Assembly: GCA_011389765.1 (NCBI GenBank) | Contig: JAABTT010000030.1 | Location: forward strand, 1-37,499 | DNA from: Desulfohalobiaceae bacterium S24 | GTDB taxonomy: Bacteria > Desulfobacterota > Desulfovibrionia > Desulfovibrionales > Desulfothermaceae | DNA length: 37,499 nt | Direction of reading: 5' to 3' | Shown here: piece after piece, positions 30,321-37,499 of the stretch | Numbering within the stretch: the stretch's first letter is position 1 | How the letters are laid out: the number at the start of each line of letters is the position of its first letter | Translations under genes and position numbers: made by a program | Notes under the pieces: generated by a model | The model's database searches: none | What the model was told of the DNA's origin: nothing | Seen by the model: only the letters and a program-made list of their open reading frames with translations

Positions 30321-31757
30321 TCACCTCCGGTCTTTTTTTTGCAAATCCTGAAGAAAGGTCCTGGGGGCGAGGGGCTGCAGATCCCGGCCTTTGGTCCAGG
30401 CGGAAAAAGGCGGCGGCATCCGTCTGATCAATCCTGTTTTCCTGGGGAGCGCCCGCTGGCCCAGGGCTGCGGTGTTGTGAGCCGCTTCATACAGCTTTCG
30501 ATGTTCGGCCAGTTTGGACCAGCCCTGCAGAGCGATTTTTTCCATGGCCCCCGCTTTAGCCCGGCAGTTTGCCCGGGCATCGCCTTCAATCAGCCTGGCC
30601 CGATGGGCTAAAAGCATTCTGGGCAAATCGATATCCACCGGGCAGGCATCCCGGCAGGCCCCGCACAGCGTCTCTCCGAAAAAGAGATCTTTCCCTTTTT
30701 CCAGACCTGCCAGCAAAGGGTTGAGTACAGCGCCAACCGGACCGGCATAGGGATGCCCATAGGCATAGCCCCCGATTTTGCCATATACCGGACAGACATT
30801 CAGGCAGGCCCCGCAGCGCACGCAACAGAGGATTTCCCTGAATTCAGGATCTGCCAGAATCCGGGAACGGCCGTTGTCCAGGATGACTAAGTGAAATTCT
30901 TCCGGTCCGTCGATTTCGTCCGGTCCGGCCGGCCCCCCGGCATAACTGATGTAGGTCGCCAGACTCTGGGCAGCCGCGCCTCTGGAGAGCAGCCGGAAGA
31001 GCACGGCGTGGTCTTCAAGTTTGGCCGTGATCCGTTCCATCCCCATGATGGCCAGATGGACCCTGGGCATGGAGGTGCTCATTCGAATATTGCCTTCATT
31101 GGAGAGGGTGGTGATGTGGCCGGTTTCAGCGCAGGCCAGATTGCAGCCGGTGATCCCCATGTCCGCGGCAAAGAATTTTTCCCGGAGAGCACTGCGGGCC
31201 GCACGGGTCAGGGCCGCGGGGTCTTCCGTGTACGGGATGCCCAGTTTGTCCGCAAACAACCGGCCGACCTCCTGCCGAGTCTTGTGGATGGCCGGGGCGA
31301 TAATGTGTGAAGGCCGCTCTCCGGCCAGCTGAATGATGAACTCGCCGAGATCGGTTTCAGTAGGTTCGATGCCGGCATTGAGCAAGGCCTCGTTCAATCC
31401 GATCTCTTCCGTGACCATGGATTTGCCTTTGACCACCTGCTTGACCCGGTTTTTCGCAGCCGTCTCCAGACAGTAGCGGATCGCCGCATCGCCGTCCGCG
31501 GCGAAAAAAACCTTTCCCCCCCGGGAGCGAACCTGATCCGCCAGCTCCTGCAAGAGGACGTCCAGCTCCAACAGGGCCTGCATGCGCAGTTCATGGCCCA
31601 CCTGCCGCAGGCCGGGTCCTTCCGGGAGCTGTTGGTAGGCATAACTGGCGGCCTTCCCGATGCGCCCCTGCACACAGGACAGGGCCTGCTGCAGGGTCTG
31701 GTTTTGCAGGGATTTGAGAGCGACGTCCCGGTAGGCTCCAATTTCAATGTTCGTCAT
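30321..31757 (-). CDS. lutB: LutB-like iron-sulfur protein (lactate utilization)
   Basis: The 478-aa protein has an N-terminal LUD domain (about residues 70-290) and two [4Fe-4S] motifs: Cys312, Cys315, Cys318 and Cys322 in CVRCGACLNVCP, and Cys365, Cys368 and Cys372 in CGACRDACP. The conserved GNIRMSTSMPRVHLAIMGME segment is typical of LutB/YkgF. It carries electrons within the lactate-oxidising LutABC complex. It lies between lutA and lutC with 52- and 3-base gaps, as in the standard lut operon. Confidence 0.94.
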   Translation of the reverse strand: MTNIEIGAYRDVALKSLQNQTLQQALSCVQGRIGKAASYAYQQLPEGPGLRQVGHELRMQALLELDVLLQELADQVRSRGGKVFFAADGDAAIRYCLETAAKNRVKQVVKGKSMVTEEIGLNEALLNAGIEPTETDLGEFIIQLAGERPSHIIAPAIHKTRQEVGRLFADKLGIPYTEDPAALTRAARSALREKFFAADMGITGCNLACAETGHITTLSNEGNIRMSTSMPRVHLAIMGMERITAKLEDHAVLFRLLSRGAAAQSLATYISYAGGPAGPDEIDGPEEFHLVILDNGRSRILADPEFREILCCVRCGACLNVCPVYGKIGGYAYGHPYAGPVGAVLNPLLAGLEKGKDLFFGETLCGACRDACPVDIDLPRMLLAHRARLIEGDARANCRAKAGAMEKIALQGWSKLAEHRKLYEAAHNTAALGQRALPRKTGLIRRMPPPFSAWTKGRDLQPLAPRTFLQDLQKKDRR

Positions 31758-31809
31758 AATTGCAGAGCTCTTTCCCCTAAGCTTCGATGTGTAAGAAATC
31801 TCCGGCGGT

Positions 31810-32538
31810 TTATTCGCAGAGCATTTGGGCGATGTGCTTGACCTGCACGCTAGACCCCAGTCGATTCAGCCGGCCCTGAATGTTCATCAAACAGCCCATG
31901 TCGCAGCCCACAACGATATCGGCCTTGCTGGCCAGGATGTTGTCGACCTTGTCCTGGACAATGGCCAGGGAGATATCGGGGTATTTCATGGAAAAGGCGC
32001 CCCCAAATCCGCAGCAGCGATCGGCATCCTCCATTTCCACCAGCCTGAGTCCCTGAATTCCCCGGAGCAGGCGGCGGGGCTGGCGGTGAATGCCCAGATG
32101 CCGGTTCAAATGACAGGAATCGTGATAAGTGGCTGTGCAGGAATACCGGGCTCCCAGTTCGGTCAGGTCCAGAACGTCCACCAGGAACTGGGTAAATTCA
32201 AATATCTTTGCGGCCACATCCCGGGCTCTTTTCAGCCAAGCAGGGTCGGCTTGAAACAGCAGGGGATATTGATGCTTGACCATGGCCACGCAGGAGCCGG
32301 AGGGACAGACAATGGCCTCGGCGTCTTCGAACAGGGTGATGAAACGTTCGGCCAGCCGGCGGGCCCGGGAGCGGTATCCGGAGTTGAAGGCGATCTGCCC
32401 GCAGCAGGTTTGCTCCCGGGGGCAATCCACTTCCAGGCCGAGGTTTTCCAGGACCTTGACAACAGACCGGCCGACTTCGGGATAGATGGTGTCCACCAGG
32501 CAGGGTACAAAAAAACTGACTTTGGAAAAATCGGGCAT
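31810..32538 (-). CDS. lutA: LutA-like CCG-domain protein (lactate utilization)
   Basis: The 242-aa protein has two cysteine-rich CCG domains: EQTCCGQIAFNSGY and DRCCGFGGAFSMKYPD, the pattern of LutA/YkgE and of the cysteine-rich subunit of heterodisulfide reductases, which can bind a noncubane [4Fe-4S] cluster. It joins LutB and LutC in lactate oxidation. The ATG at 32538 is preferred; a TTG at 32550 adds four residues. No strong ribosome binding site is visible. The 179-base gap upstream contains two TGATCA sites but no clear promoter. Confidence 0.93.
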   Translation of the reverse strand: MPDFSKVSFFVPCLVDTIYPEVGRSVVKVLENLGLEVDCPREQTCCGQIAFNSGYRSRARRLAERFITLFEDAEAIVCPSGSCVAMVKHQYPLLFQADPAWLKRARDVAAKIFEFTQFLVDVLDLTELGARYSCTATYHDSCHLNRHLGIHRQPRRLLRGIQGLRLVEMEDADRCCGFGGAFSMKYPDISLAIVQDKVDNILASKADIVVGCDMGCLMNIQGRLNRLGSSVQVKHIAQMLCE

Positions 32539-32717
32539 AGTCGGTACCAAGGGCTTGGATAATAAGATGAGAGGGCAGCCGGGTGATGATCAGCTGGGTG
32601 ACCCTTGATCAATCTTCTCAGTGCTGAATTACGGCGAACAATGGCTGCTACAGGATGTGCTGATTTAAACGGTATTACGGGCTCCATTATCGAAGACTGC
32701 TCGTTCTTACAAAAAAA

Positions 32718-34097
32718 TCATAACAATCCCTTATGGAGAAAATCAACAGGGTTTGACAGCTCCATGGACCGGACCTTGCGAATGATCCCCTCGCCTTGTT
32801 TCTGATCATAGACCTTTTGGGTCAAATCATGAAATTTATCCGTGAGTTCGTCCCAGGTAAGAGGGTTTTCCGGATCCCCTTTGGGAAAATCAATGCGGGC
32901 TGAAAATGTTTGGCCCTGCTTGGTGTGCAGCCTGACAATGGCCGGCCATTTGCGCGGAAATTCACTGTCAAGATCCGGGTTTTTTTGACACCTGACTCTC
33001 TGCATGAATTCTTTGACCTCAGGCCGCTGAATGACTTCATCCGTGTATTCATCCAGACCTGCTTTCCCATAAAGAATGGCTGCCGCCGCACCAAAGGGCA
33101 TGCTGAACTGCGCGTCTACTACCCGTTGCGGTTGCTGTTTCTGTTCTAATGGTTCGGCCACCAGGGCGTAGCCGGCTTCAAGCACGTCAATGCAGACAGA
33201 GGCCACATCGTCGGCTTTGAGATTGTGACCGCGTATGATCTGGAGCAGCCCGTCAATGGGGCCCTGCTTATAGCGGCAGCAGGCATGGGGTTTGATGCTG
33301 GTGCGCATCAAAGCGTAAGGTTCTCCCCAATCTTTGAAAAGCAGTTCTGGGTCGGATCCCGGAGAGTAGGCATGGAGAAAGCCGAATCTGCCTTCGAGAA
33401 TCGTCCTGGGGCCGGTGAACCCTTCCCGGGCCAGAAAGGCGGCGGTGAATCCTGAATGAGCAGCCCAGCCCGCATGAAAGCGTTTGGTATAGGAGCCGTC
33501 CGTCAAAAATTCCAAAGAGCCTGAGGCCTGGCTTCCGGCAATACCCAAGGCGTTGGTCAGCTGTGTTTCATTGAGTTTCAGAATTCTGCCTGCTGCTGCA
33601 GCCGCACCAAAAGCTCCACAGGTACCGGTGGGATGAAAGCCCTGCTTGTAATGATCTCCCGGGTTGAGGGCGATGCCTAAACGGGTCATGACTTCGTATC
33701 CGGTGACAATGGCTGCAAATACGTCTGCAGCAGTAGAATGGGCTGTTGCAGCCGCTGCCAGGACAGCGGGCATAATCACCACGCCCGGGTGCAGCGAGGC
33801 CTCATTGATTACGTCATCCAATTCCAGGGAGTGTGCGGCTGTTCCGTTGGCTAGAGCGGCCAAGGCCGGGTTGGAGCGAAGAGAGGTTCCGTAAATCAAA
33901 GTATCATCCGGTGCGGGATGCGGCTGCAGTTTGCTCACGGCTTTCTGTATTTGACGCCCGGATTCAGTCTGGGCGCCTCTGGAAGCGACCCCGAGAAAGT
34001 CCAGGAGAAAGTACCGGACCCGGTCGATGATTTCGGCCGAAAATTCATTGCCTTGGATCTTCAGGCATTTTTGAGCCAGGGTTTGGGTTTCGTTCAT
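32718..34097 (-). CDS. MmgE/PrpD-family protein
   Basis: The 459-aa protein matches the MmgE/PrpD family, which includes 2-methylcitrate dehydratase, cis-aconitate decarboxylase and iminodisuccinate epimerase. Typical parts are GTAAHSLELDD, TGYEVMTRLGIAL, FHPTGTCGAFGAAAAA and IKPHACCRYKQGPIDGLL. The substrate cannot be assigned; no propionate-pathway genes adjoin it. A frame extends to 34379 but overlaps sdhB, and GAGGTC before ATG 34097 fixes the start. It lies 91 bases after sdhB and before lutA, so it probably belongs to the same minus-strand transcript. Confidence 0.92.
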   Translation of the reverse strand: MNETQTLAQKCLKIQGNEFSAEIIDRVRYFLLDFLGVASRGAQTESGRQIQKAVSKLQPHPAPDDTLIYGTSLRSNPALAALANGTAAHSLELDDVINEASLHPGVVIMPAVLAAAATAHSTAADVFAAIVTGYEVMTRLGIALNPGDHYKQGFHPTGTCGAFGAAAAAGRILKLNETQLTNALGIAGSQASGSLEFLTDGSYTKRFHAGWAAHSGFTAAFLAREGFTGPRTILEGRFGFLHAYSPGSDPELLFKDWGEPYALMRTSIKPHACCRYKQGPIDGLLQIIRGHNLKADDVASVCIDVLEAGYALVAEPLEQKQQPQRVVDAQFSMPFGAAAAILYGKAGLDEYTDEVIQRPEVKEFMQRVRCQKNPDLDSEFPRKWPAIVRLHTKQGQTFSARIDFPKGDPENPLTWDELTDKFHDLTQKVYDQKQGEGIIRKVRSMELSNPVDFLHKGLL

Positions 34098-34188
34098 GAT
34101 GACCTCGGTGTTGCAGGATTCATTACGTCTGGACGGCGTTGCGACCATTCTTAGCGCAAGCATGGGTTCAGGGAATGACGCCGCTGCT

Positions 34189-34902
34189 TCATGAAAATCT
34201 CCCTTCTTTGCCCCGGGCCATGAAATGGGCCACGTCGATCTCTTTGGGGCAGACAAAGGAACAGGCCCGGGCCGTGTGGCAGCGGGCCAAGCCGCTGCTT
34301 GCGGACAGGATGTCAAGTCGTTCCGTCTGGGCCTGCTCTTTCGGGTCGAAGAGTCGAACAATGTTCGCCAGCATGGCATTCGGGCCTAAAAAATTCCGAT
34401 GGCTGCTGATACAGGCCTGGGCGCAGCAAAAACAATTGATGCAGCGGGTGGCTTCTACATAGTGATCCATGACTTTCGGTGGAATCCTGAGTTCATCTCC
34501 TTCCGCGGGCGGCCCGGCCGGGTCGATGAGGTAGGGCCTGGCCTGGTGCACCCGTTCGTAAGCCTGGGCCAGGTCTACAATTAAATCCCTGAGGACCGGA
34601 GCGATACTCAAGGGTTTGAGGACAAAGGATGTGGTTTCGAAGAAATCCACGGCGTCCTGCACTAGAAGTTCACAGAGCAGCAGGGGCTTGCCGTTGACCA
34701 CGGCGCTGCAGGAGCCGCATTGGGCATGTTCGCAGGAGGAGGTCCAGGCCAGTCCGGGATCCTGCTCCTGATTGATCTTGCGAAGGACGTCCGTAAAGCG
34801 CAGCATCCCGCCGGCCTCGAGGCGATAGGCCTGAATCCAGTTGCGCTTTGCCTCCGGGTCGTAGCGATGGATATTCAGAGTTATAGCATATGGTGTATTC
34901 AT
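34189..34902 (-). CDS. sdhB: Succinate dehydrogenase/fumarate reductase iron-sulfur subunit
   Basis: The 237-aa subunit has a [2Fe-2S] motif (Cys57, Cys62, Cys65 and Cys77), a [4Fe-4S] motif (Cys154, Cys157, Cys160 and Cys164 in CINCFCCAQAC) and a [3Fe-4S]-type set (Cys208, Cys214 and Cys218 in CHTARACSFVCP). It passes electrons between the FAD subunit and the membrane quinone site. Direction (succinate oxidation or fumarate reduction) cannot be decided here. The start at 34902 is preceded by AAGGGATCTTCC, just after the large hairpin. A frame to 34959 would cross that hairpin and is rejected. Confidence 0.94.
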   Translation of the reverse strand: MNTPYAITLNIHRYDPEAKRNWIQAYRLEAGGMLRFTDVLRKINQEQDPGLAWTSSCEHAQCGSCSAVVNGKPLLLCELLVQDAVDFFETTSFVLKPLSIAPVLRDLIVDLAQAYERVHQARPYLIDPAGPPAEGDELRIPPKVMDHYVEATRCINCFCCAQACISSHRNFLGPNAMLANIVRLFDPKEQAQTERLDILSASSGLARCHTARACSFVCPKEIDVAHFMARGKEGRFS

Positions 34903-34915
34903 GGAAGATCCCTTG

Positions 34916-34964
34916 ATCCGTTGTGCGCTCCTTGGCCCCCAAGGCCAAGGAGCGCACAACGGAT
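34916..34964 (-). other. 22-bp perfect hairpin between sdhA and sdhB
   Basis: The arm 34916-34937 (ATCCGTTGTGCGCTCCTTGG then CC) pairs without mismatch with 34943-34964 around a 5-base loop. It starts one base after the sdhA stop codon and ends about 13 bases before the sdhB start. No T tract follows, so readthrough is expected. It probably protects the sdhCA mRNA or sets the sdhA/sdhB ratio. Confidence 0.85.
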
Positions 34965-34965
34965 G

Positions 34966-36768
34966 TTAATATTTTCGCTCCAGAAGGTCGAAATGGCCGG
35001 CGTGTTCACCGCCTTCCCGGAAAAGACTCATGTCGATGGGCCGCTTTCCCAGCCGCACCGCTCCGTTGTCCTGCAGAAAGGCCAGGGTATGATATTGAAA
35101 AGCATCGCTCCGTTCGGGGTAATCCTCCCGGGAATGGGCCCCTCGGGATTCTTTTCTGGCCAGGGCCCCTTCAGCAAGAGTCAGGGCCACGTCCAGGAGA
35201 TTGTCCAGTTCAAATCGATCCACGAGCTCCTGATTCATGAGCAGCGAGGAACTCTTGAGGCGGACATGCGCGGCCCGCTCGCGCAGCTCCTTCAGGTCTT
35301 CAATGGCTTCCAGGATTGTGCTTTCCTTGCGGAAGACCCCGCATTTTTCAGTCATCACGCTGCGCATCGCTTCACGTATGGTCCAGAGGTTCTCCGAGCC
35401 CTTCGCTTGGAGATAACCGGAAAACTGGGCGGCTGTTTGTTCAGGGGCCTGCCGTGCCGTGTCTCCGGGGTCAGGCGCTTCCTGCAGAAAGTCCGCGATG
35501 CGGTCGCCCACGCATTTGCCCATGGTGAACAATTCCAAAAGCGAGTTGGTGGCCAGTCGGTTGAAGCCGTGAAAGCTGGCGCAGGCCGACTCGCCCACAG
35601 CAAAGAGCCCGGGGACGATCCGCTGGGCATCCTGCTGTACCTCGCCCACGGCATTCACCGGAACGCCGCCCATCTGATAGTGGACCGTGGGCCTGACCGG
35701 GCAGAGATCGACTTTGGGGTCAATGCCGATAAATTTGGAAAAGAAGCCGGTGATTTCCGGGAGCTTCACCTTGTGCACATATTCCGAGAGATGACGAATA
35801 TCCAGCCAGACATGCGGGAGATTATGCTCCGGATGGACCGCGCCTCTGCCCTCCCGGATTTCGTTTTCAATGGAGCGGGACACCAGGTCCCGGGGAGCGA
35901 GATCCTTCATTTTAGGAGCATATCGCTCCATGAACGGTTCTTGATCCTTGTTCAGGAGAATGCCGCCCTCGCCCCGCAGGGCCTCGCTGGCCAGGATGCC
36001 GGGACCGACAATGCCGGTGGGATGAAACTGGACCGCCTCCAGGTCCATGACCGGCAGCCCCTGCCTGAGGGCCAGGGCCAGTCCGTCCCCGGTATTCTGC
36101 CGGCAGTTGGTGGTGATCTTGAAGACCTGTCCCAGGCCGCCGGTGCTGATGAGGGTGGCTTTGGCCAGGACCATGGTGAAGGTGCCTGTGCGGGCTTCGA
36201 AAATGACCGCCCCGATACAGCGCTCGTCTTTGAACAGGAGTTCCGTGGCCAGGCTCTGATTGAAAAAACGCACCTTGTTTTTCAGGCTTTCAGCCCAGAC
36301 GGTATCCATGATGCCCTTTCCGGTTCGGTCGGCTTCAAACAAGGCCCGAAAGGCGCTCGGCCCCCCGAAGTGAAGAGTGTGCCCGCCAAAGGTCCTTTTG
36401 CTGAAGCGCCCTTCTTCGTTACGGGTAAAATGCAAACCGTGGGCATCCAGCCAGAGGATCTGCTCCCAGGCCGAGTCCACGATGGTTTTGATCACATTTT
36501 GATCCGCGCTGCAGTCCGAGCCTTTCCAGGTGTCAAACATATGGTATTCCGGCCGGTCGATTCGATCCTTGGGATCCACGGCGGCCACGCCGCCCTGGGC
36601 AGTGGTGGTGTGTGATTTTTGGGGGCTGGAGACTTTGGTGACTGCAGCGATGGAGGTTTCGGGCCGGCGGCTCAGGATTTGAACTGCGGTACGCAGCCCG
36701 GCCCCGCCGGCCCCGATGATGAGGACATCTTTTTTGACAAGCTCGTGAACGCGTATGGCAGGAGTCAT
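34966..36768 (-). CDS. sdhA: Succinate dehydrogenase/fumarate reductase flavoprotein subunit
   Basis: The 600-aa FAD subunit begins with DVLIIGAGGAGLRTA (FAD-binding). His53 in KSHTTTAQGGVAA is at the covalent FAD position. FGGHTLHFGGPSAFRALFEA and HPTGIVGPGILASEALRGEGG carry the dicarboxylate site with the catalytic Arg. SRSIENEIREGRG and the C-terminal helical domain complete the family layout. Together with the iron-sulfur and membrane subunits it connects succinate/fumarate to the quinone pool. Its start follows GGGGAATTTCC, 12 bases after the sdhC/D stop. Confidence 0.96.
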   Translation of the reverse strand: MTPAIRVHELVKKDVLIIGAGGAGLRTAVQILSRRPETSIAAVTKVSSPQKSHTTTAQGGVAAVDPKDRIDRPEYHMFDTWKGSDCSADQNVIKTIVDSAWEQILWLDAHGLHFTRNEEGRFSKRTFGGHTLHFGGPSAFRALFEADRTGKGIMDTVWAESLKNKVRFFNQSLATELLFKDERCIGAVIFEARTGTFTMVLAKATLISTGGLGQVFKITTNCRQNTGDGLALALRQGLPVMDLEAVQFHPTGIVGPGILASEALRGEGGILLNKDQEPFMERYAPKMKDLAPRDLVSRSIENEIREGRGAVHPEHNLPHVWLDIRHLSEYVHKVKLPEITGFFSKFIGIDPKVDLCPVRPTVHYQMGGVPVNAVGEVQQDAQRIVPGLFAVGESACASFHGFNRLATNSLLELFTMGKCVGDRIADFLQEAPDPGDTARQAPEQTAAQFSGYLQAKGSENLWTIREAMRSVMTEKCGVFRKESTILEAIEDLKELRERAAHVRLKSSSLLMNQELVDRFELDNLLDVALTLAEGALARKESRGAHSREDYPERSDAFQYHTLAFLQDNGAVRLGKRPIDMSLFREGGEHAGHFDLLERKY

Positions 36769-36780
36769 GGAAATTCCCCG

Positions 36781-37499
36781 TCAGGCAAGAAAGAATGTGA
36801 ATCTGAGACCGAGAAAGGCAAAATAGACAGTACAAAAAAATAGCAGTACGGTCAGCACGCTTCGCAGTGTTCGCTGCACAAGCAGATCCTGGAGGATGCT
36901 CAAGAGGCCATAGAACGTATGATAGAGTCCGCAGCATACGGCGAGCAGATAGAAGATCTGCATGAGGGGTAGCTGCATTCTGGAGAGAATGTTCGCCGCC
37001 TCGTGTCCCAGGGCGTGATTGAGATGCATGAACAGCATATGCCCTGGCAGGGCAAAGAGGAGAAACGCGGCGCTGAGACGCTGGATTTTCCAGAAGATAG
37101 GGGTGGGAGCCCACCGGATGTGCAAAAAGAGATAGGCTGTCAGCATCAGACCGGGAGTCAGGACCAGCATTGCGTAGAGCCGGGGTGAGATCGTCTGGGT
37201 GCCCATGCCCATCAACAGGCCGAGAATGAGGAGAGAGAGCAGGCCCAGACTGCCCAGCCAATGCAGCAGGTGCACATTGTCCCGGCAGCCAAAGTTCTCA
37301 TAGAGAATGAGCCGGAGGCCGTTCAAGGCATGAAAGAGCAGGGGGACAGCCAGAATGAATTCCAGGAAGGTAAAAAACGGGGTGTTGAAGCCGGTCATTT
37401 TTGCTGTAAAAACAGCGGGATCGGAGAGAGAGGACAGGGTCAGAAGATGAAAGAGAAGATAGAGGACAAGGATAAGGCCCGTAATCCGATGAGCCCAGA
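36781..37499 (-). CDS. Succinate dehydrogenase membrane anchor, apparent SdhC-SdhD fusion (5' end outside window)
   Basis: The frame stays open past 37398 to the window edge: translation upstream of that ATG gives WAHRITGLILVLYLLFHLLT, the classic SdhC first helix with its quinone-site HR(I/V)TG motif. So the true start lies beyond 37499. The visible 239 residues contain seven hydrophobic helices. The first three are SdhC-like, including LFHALNGLRLILYE. The last three are SdhD-like (IQRLSAAFLLFALPGH, then GLYHTFYGLL). An extra helix, about LYAMLVLTPGLMLTAYLFLH, joins them and would restore the correct topology. His in LFHALNG and GLYHTFYG are candidate haem ligands. Confidence 0.88.
   Translation of the reverse strand, partial: WAHRITGLILVLYLLFHLLTLSSLSDPAVFTAKMTGFNTPFFTFLEFILAVPLLFHALNGLRLILYENFGCRDNVHLLHWLGSLGLLSLLILGLLMGMGTQTISPRLYAMLVLTPGLMLTAYLFLHIRWAPTPIFWKIQRLSAAFLLFALPGHMLFMHLNHALGHEAANILSRMQLPLMQIFYLLAVCCGLYHTFYGLLSILQDLLVQRTLRSVLTVLLFFCTVYFAFLGLRFTFFLA

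Noticed and set aside
32576..32620. Pair of TGATCA sites before lutA as an operator
   Set aside because: Six-base palindromes of this kind are frequent by chance and no promoter elements could be aligned with them.
34098..34379. N-terminal extension of the MmgE/PrpD frame
   Set aside because: It overlaps sdhB in another frame, is Arg/Pro-rich without family match, and a good ribosome binding site precedes the internal ATG at 34097.
34720..36615. 631-codon plus-strand open frame
   Set aside because: It is antisense to sdhB and sdhA, which have unmistakable motifs. Long antisense frames arise from GC-rich codon bias, and this one shows no domain.

Overview
The window looks like chromosomal DNA of an anaerobic deltaproteobacterium (Desulfobacterota), most likely a Desulfovibrionales-type sulfate reducer. 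This rests on gene content, not on a marker-tree comparison: a trypanosomal/plant-type phosphofructokinase, a DUF4390-NtrY-NtrX cluster, rubrerythrin, a stand-alone corrinoid protein, a molybdopterin oxidoreductase, a TRAP carboxylate transporter, LutABC-type lactate oxidation genes and a succinate dehydrogenase/fumarate reductase. No tRNA, insertion sequence, prophage or CRISPR array was seen, and no gene-free stretch exceeds 300 bases.

Layout. 1-475: 3' end of a 23S rRNA gene, a 5S rRNA gene and a strong terminator. 472-4079 (minus): an unknown protein, a CI-like repressor with an altered peptidase dyad, a drug/metabolite exporter, a small membrane protein, YigZ and YjbQ. 4238-5575 (plus): phosphofructokinase. 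5741-8643 (minus): a corrinoid protein and a bis-MGD molybdopterin oxidoreductase. 8864-10705 (plus): glutamate dehydrogenase behind a possible attenuator, and a carboxymuconolactone decarboxylase-like protein. 10767-12524: a DUF3859-SPOR protein and a divergent pseudouridine synthase. 12586-15936 (minus): a purB-pyrE operon with FmdB-type, TIM-barrel and tiny basic proteins. 16016-16194 (plus): a sigma-54-like promoter followed by a GGA-rich stretch and a terminator, a candidate small RNA. 16214-16684 (minus): rlmH. 16775-22286 (plus): DUF4390, ntrY, ntrX, a second pseudouridine synthase and a MoaD/ThiS-like sulfur carrier. 22452-25089 (minus): an NtrC-type regulator, a flavodoxin-fold protein and rubrerythrin in one tight operon. 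25303-28204 (minus): TRAP transporter dctP-dctQ-dctM, divergent from a tandem universal stress protein at 28500-29411. 29553-37499 (minus): sdhC/D, sdhA, sdhB, MmgE/PrpD, lutA, lutB and lutC; the sdhC/D gene runs off the window edge.

How the genes fit together. The last 12 kb looks like an organic-acid block: a TRAP importer for a carboxylate, a lactate-oxidation complex, a MmgE/PrpD dehydratase-like enzyme and a membrane quinone-linked succinate/fumarate enzyme. The actual substrate is not visible from sequence. NtrYX and the second NtrC-type regulator both act through sigma-54 in known systems, which makes the sigma-54-like promoter at 16016 more interesting.

The most unusual points are the candidate sigma-54 small RNA, the gdhA leader, an Asp in place of a cluster cysteine in the molybdopterin enzyme, Cys/Arg in place of Ser/Lys in the S24-like repressor, an apparent SdhC-SdhD fusion, a 22-bp perfect hairpin between sdhA and sdhB, and a diverged 55-bp repeat found twice, 11.5 kb apart. 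All coordinates and motif counts were read by eye; no searches or folding programs were run.
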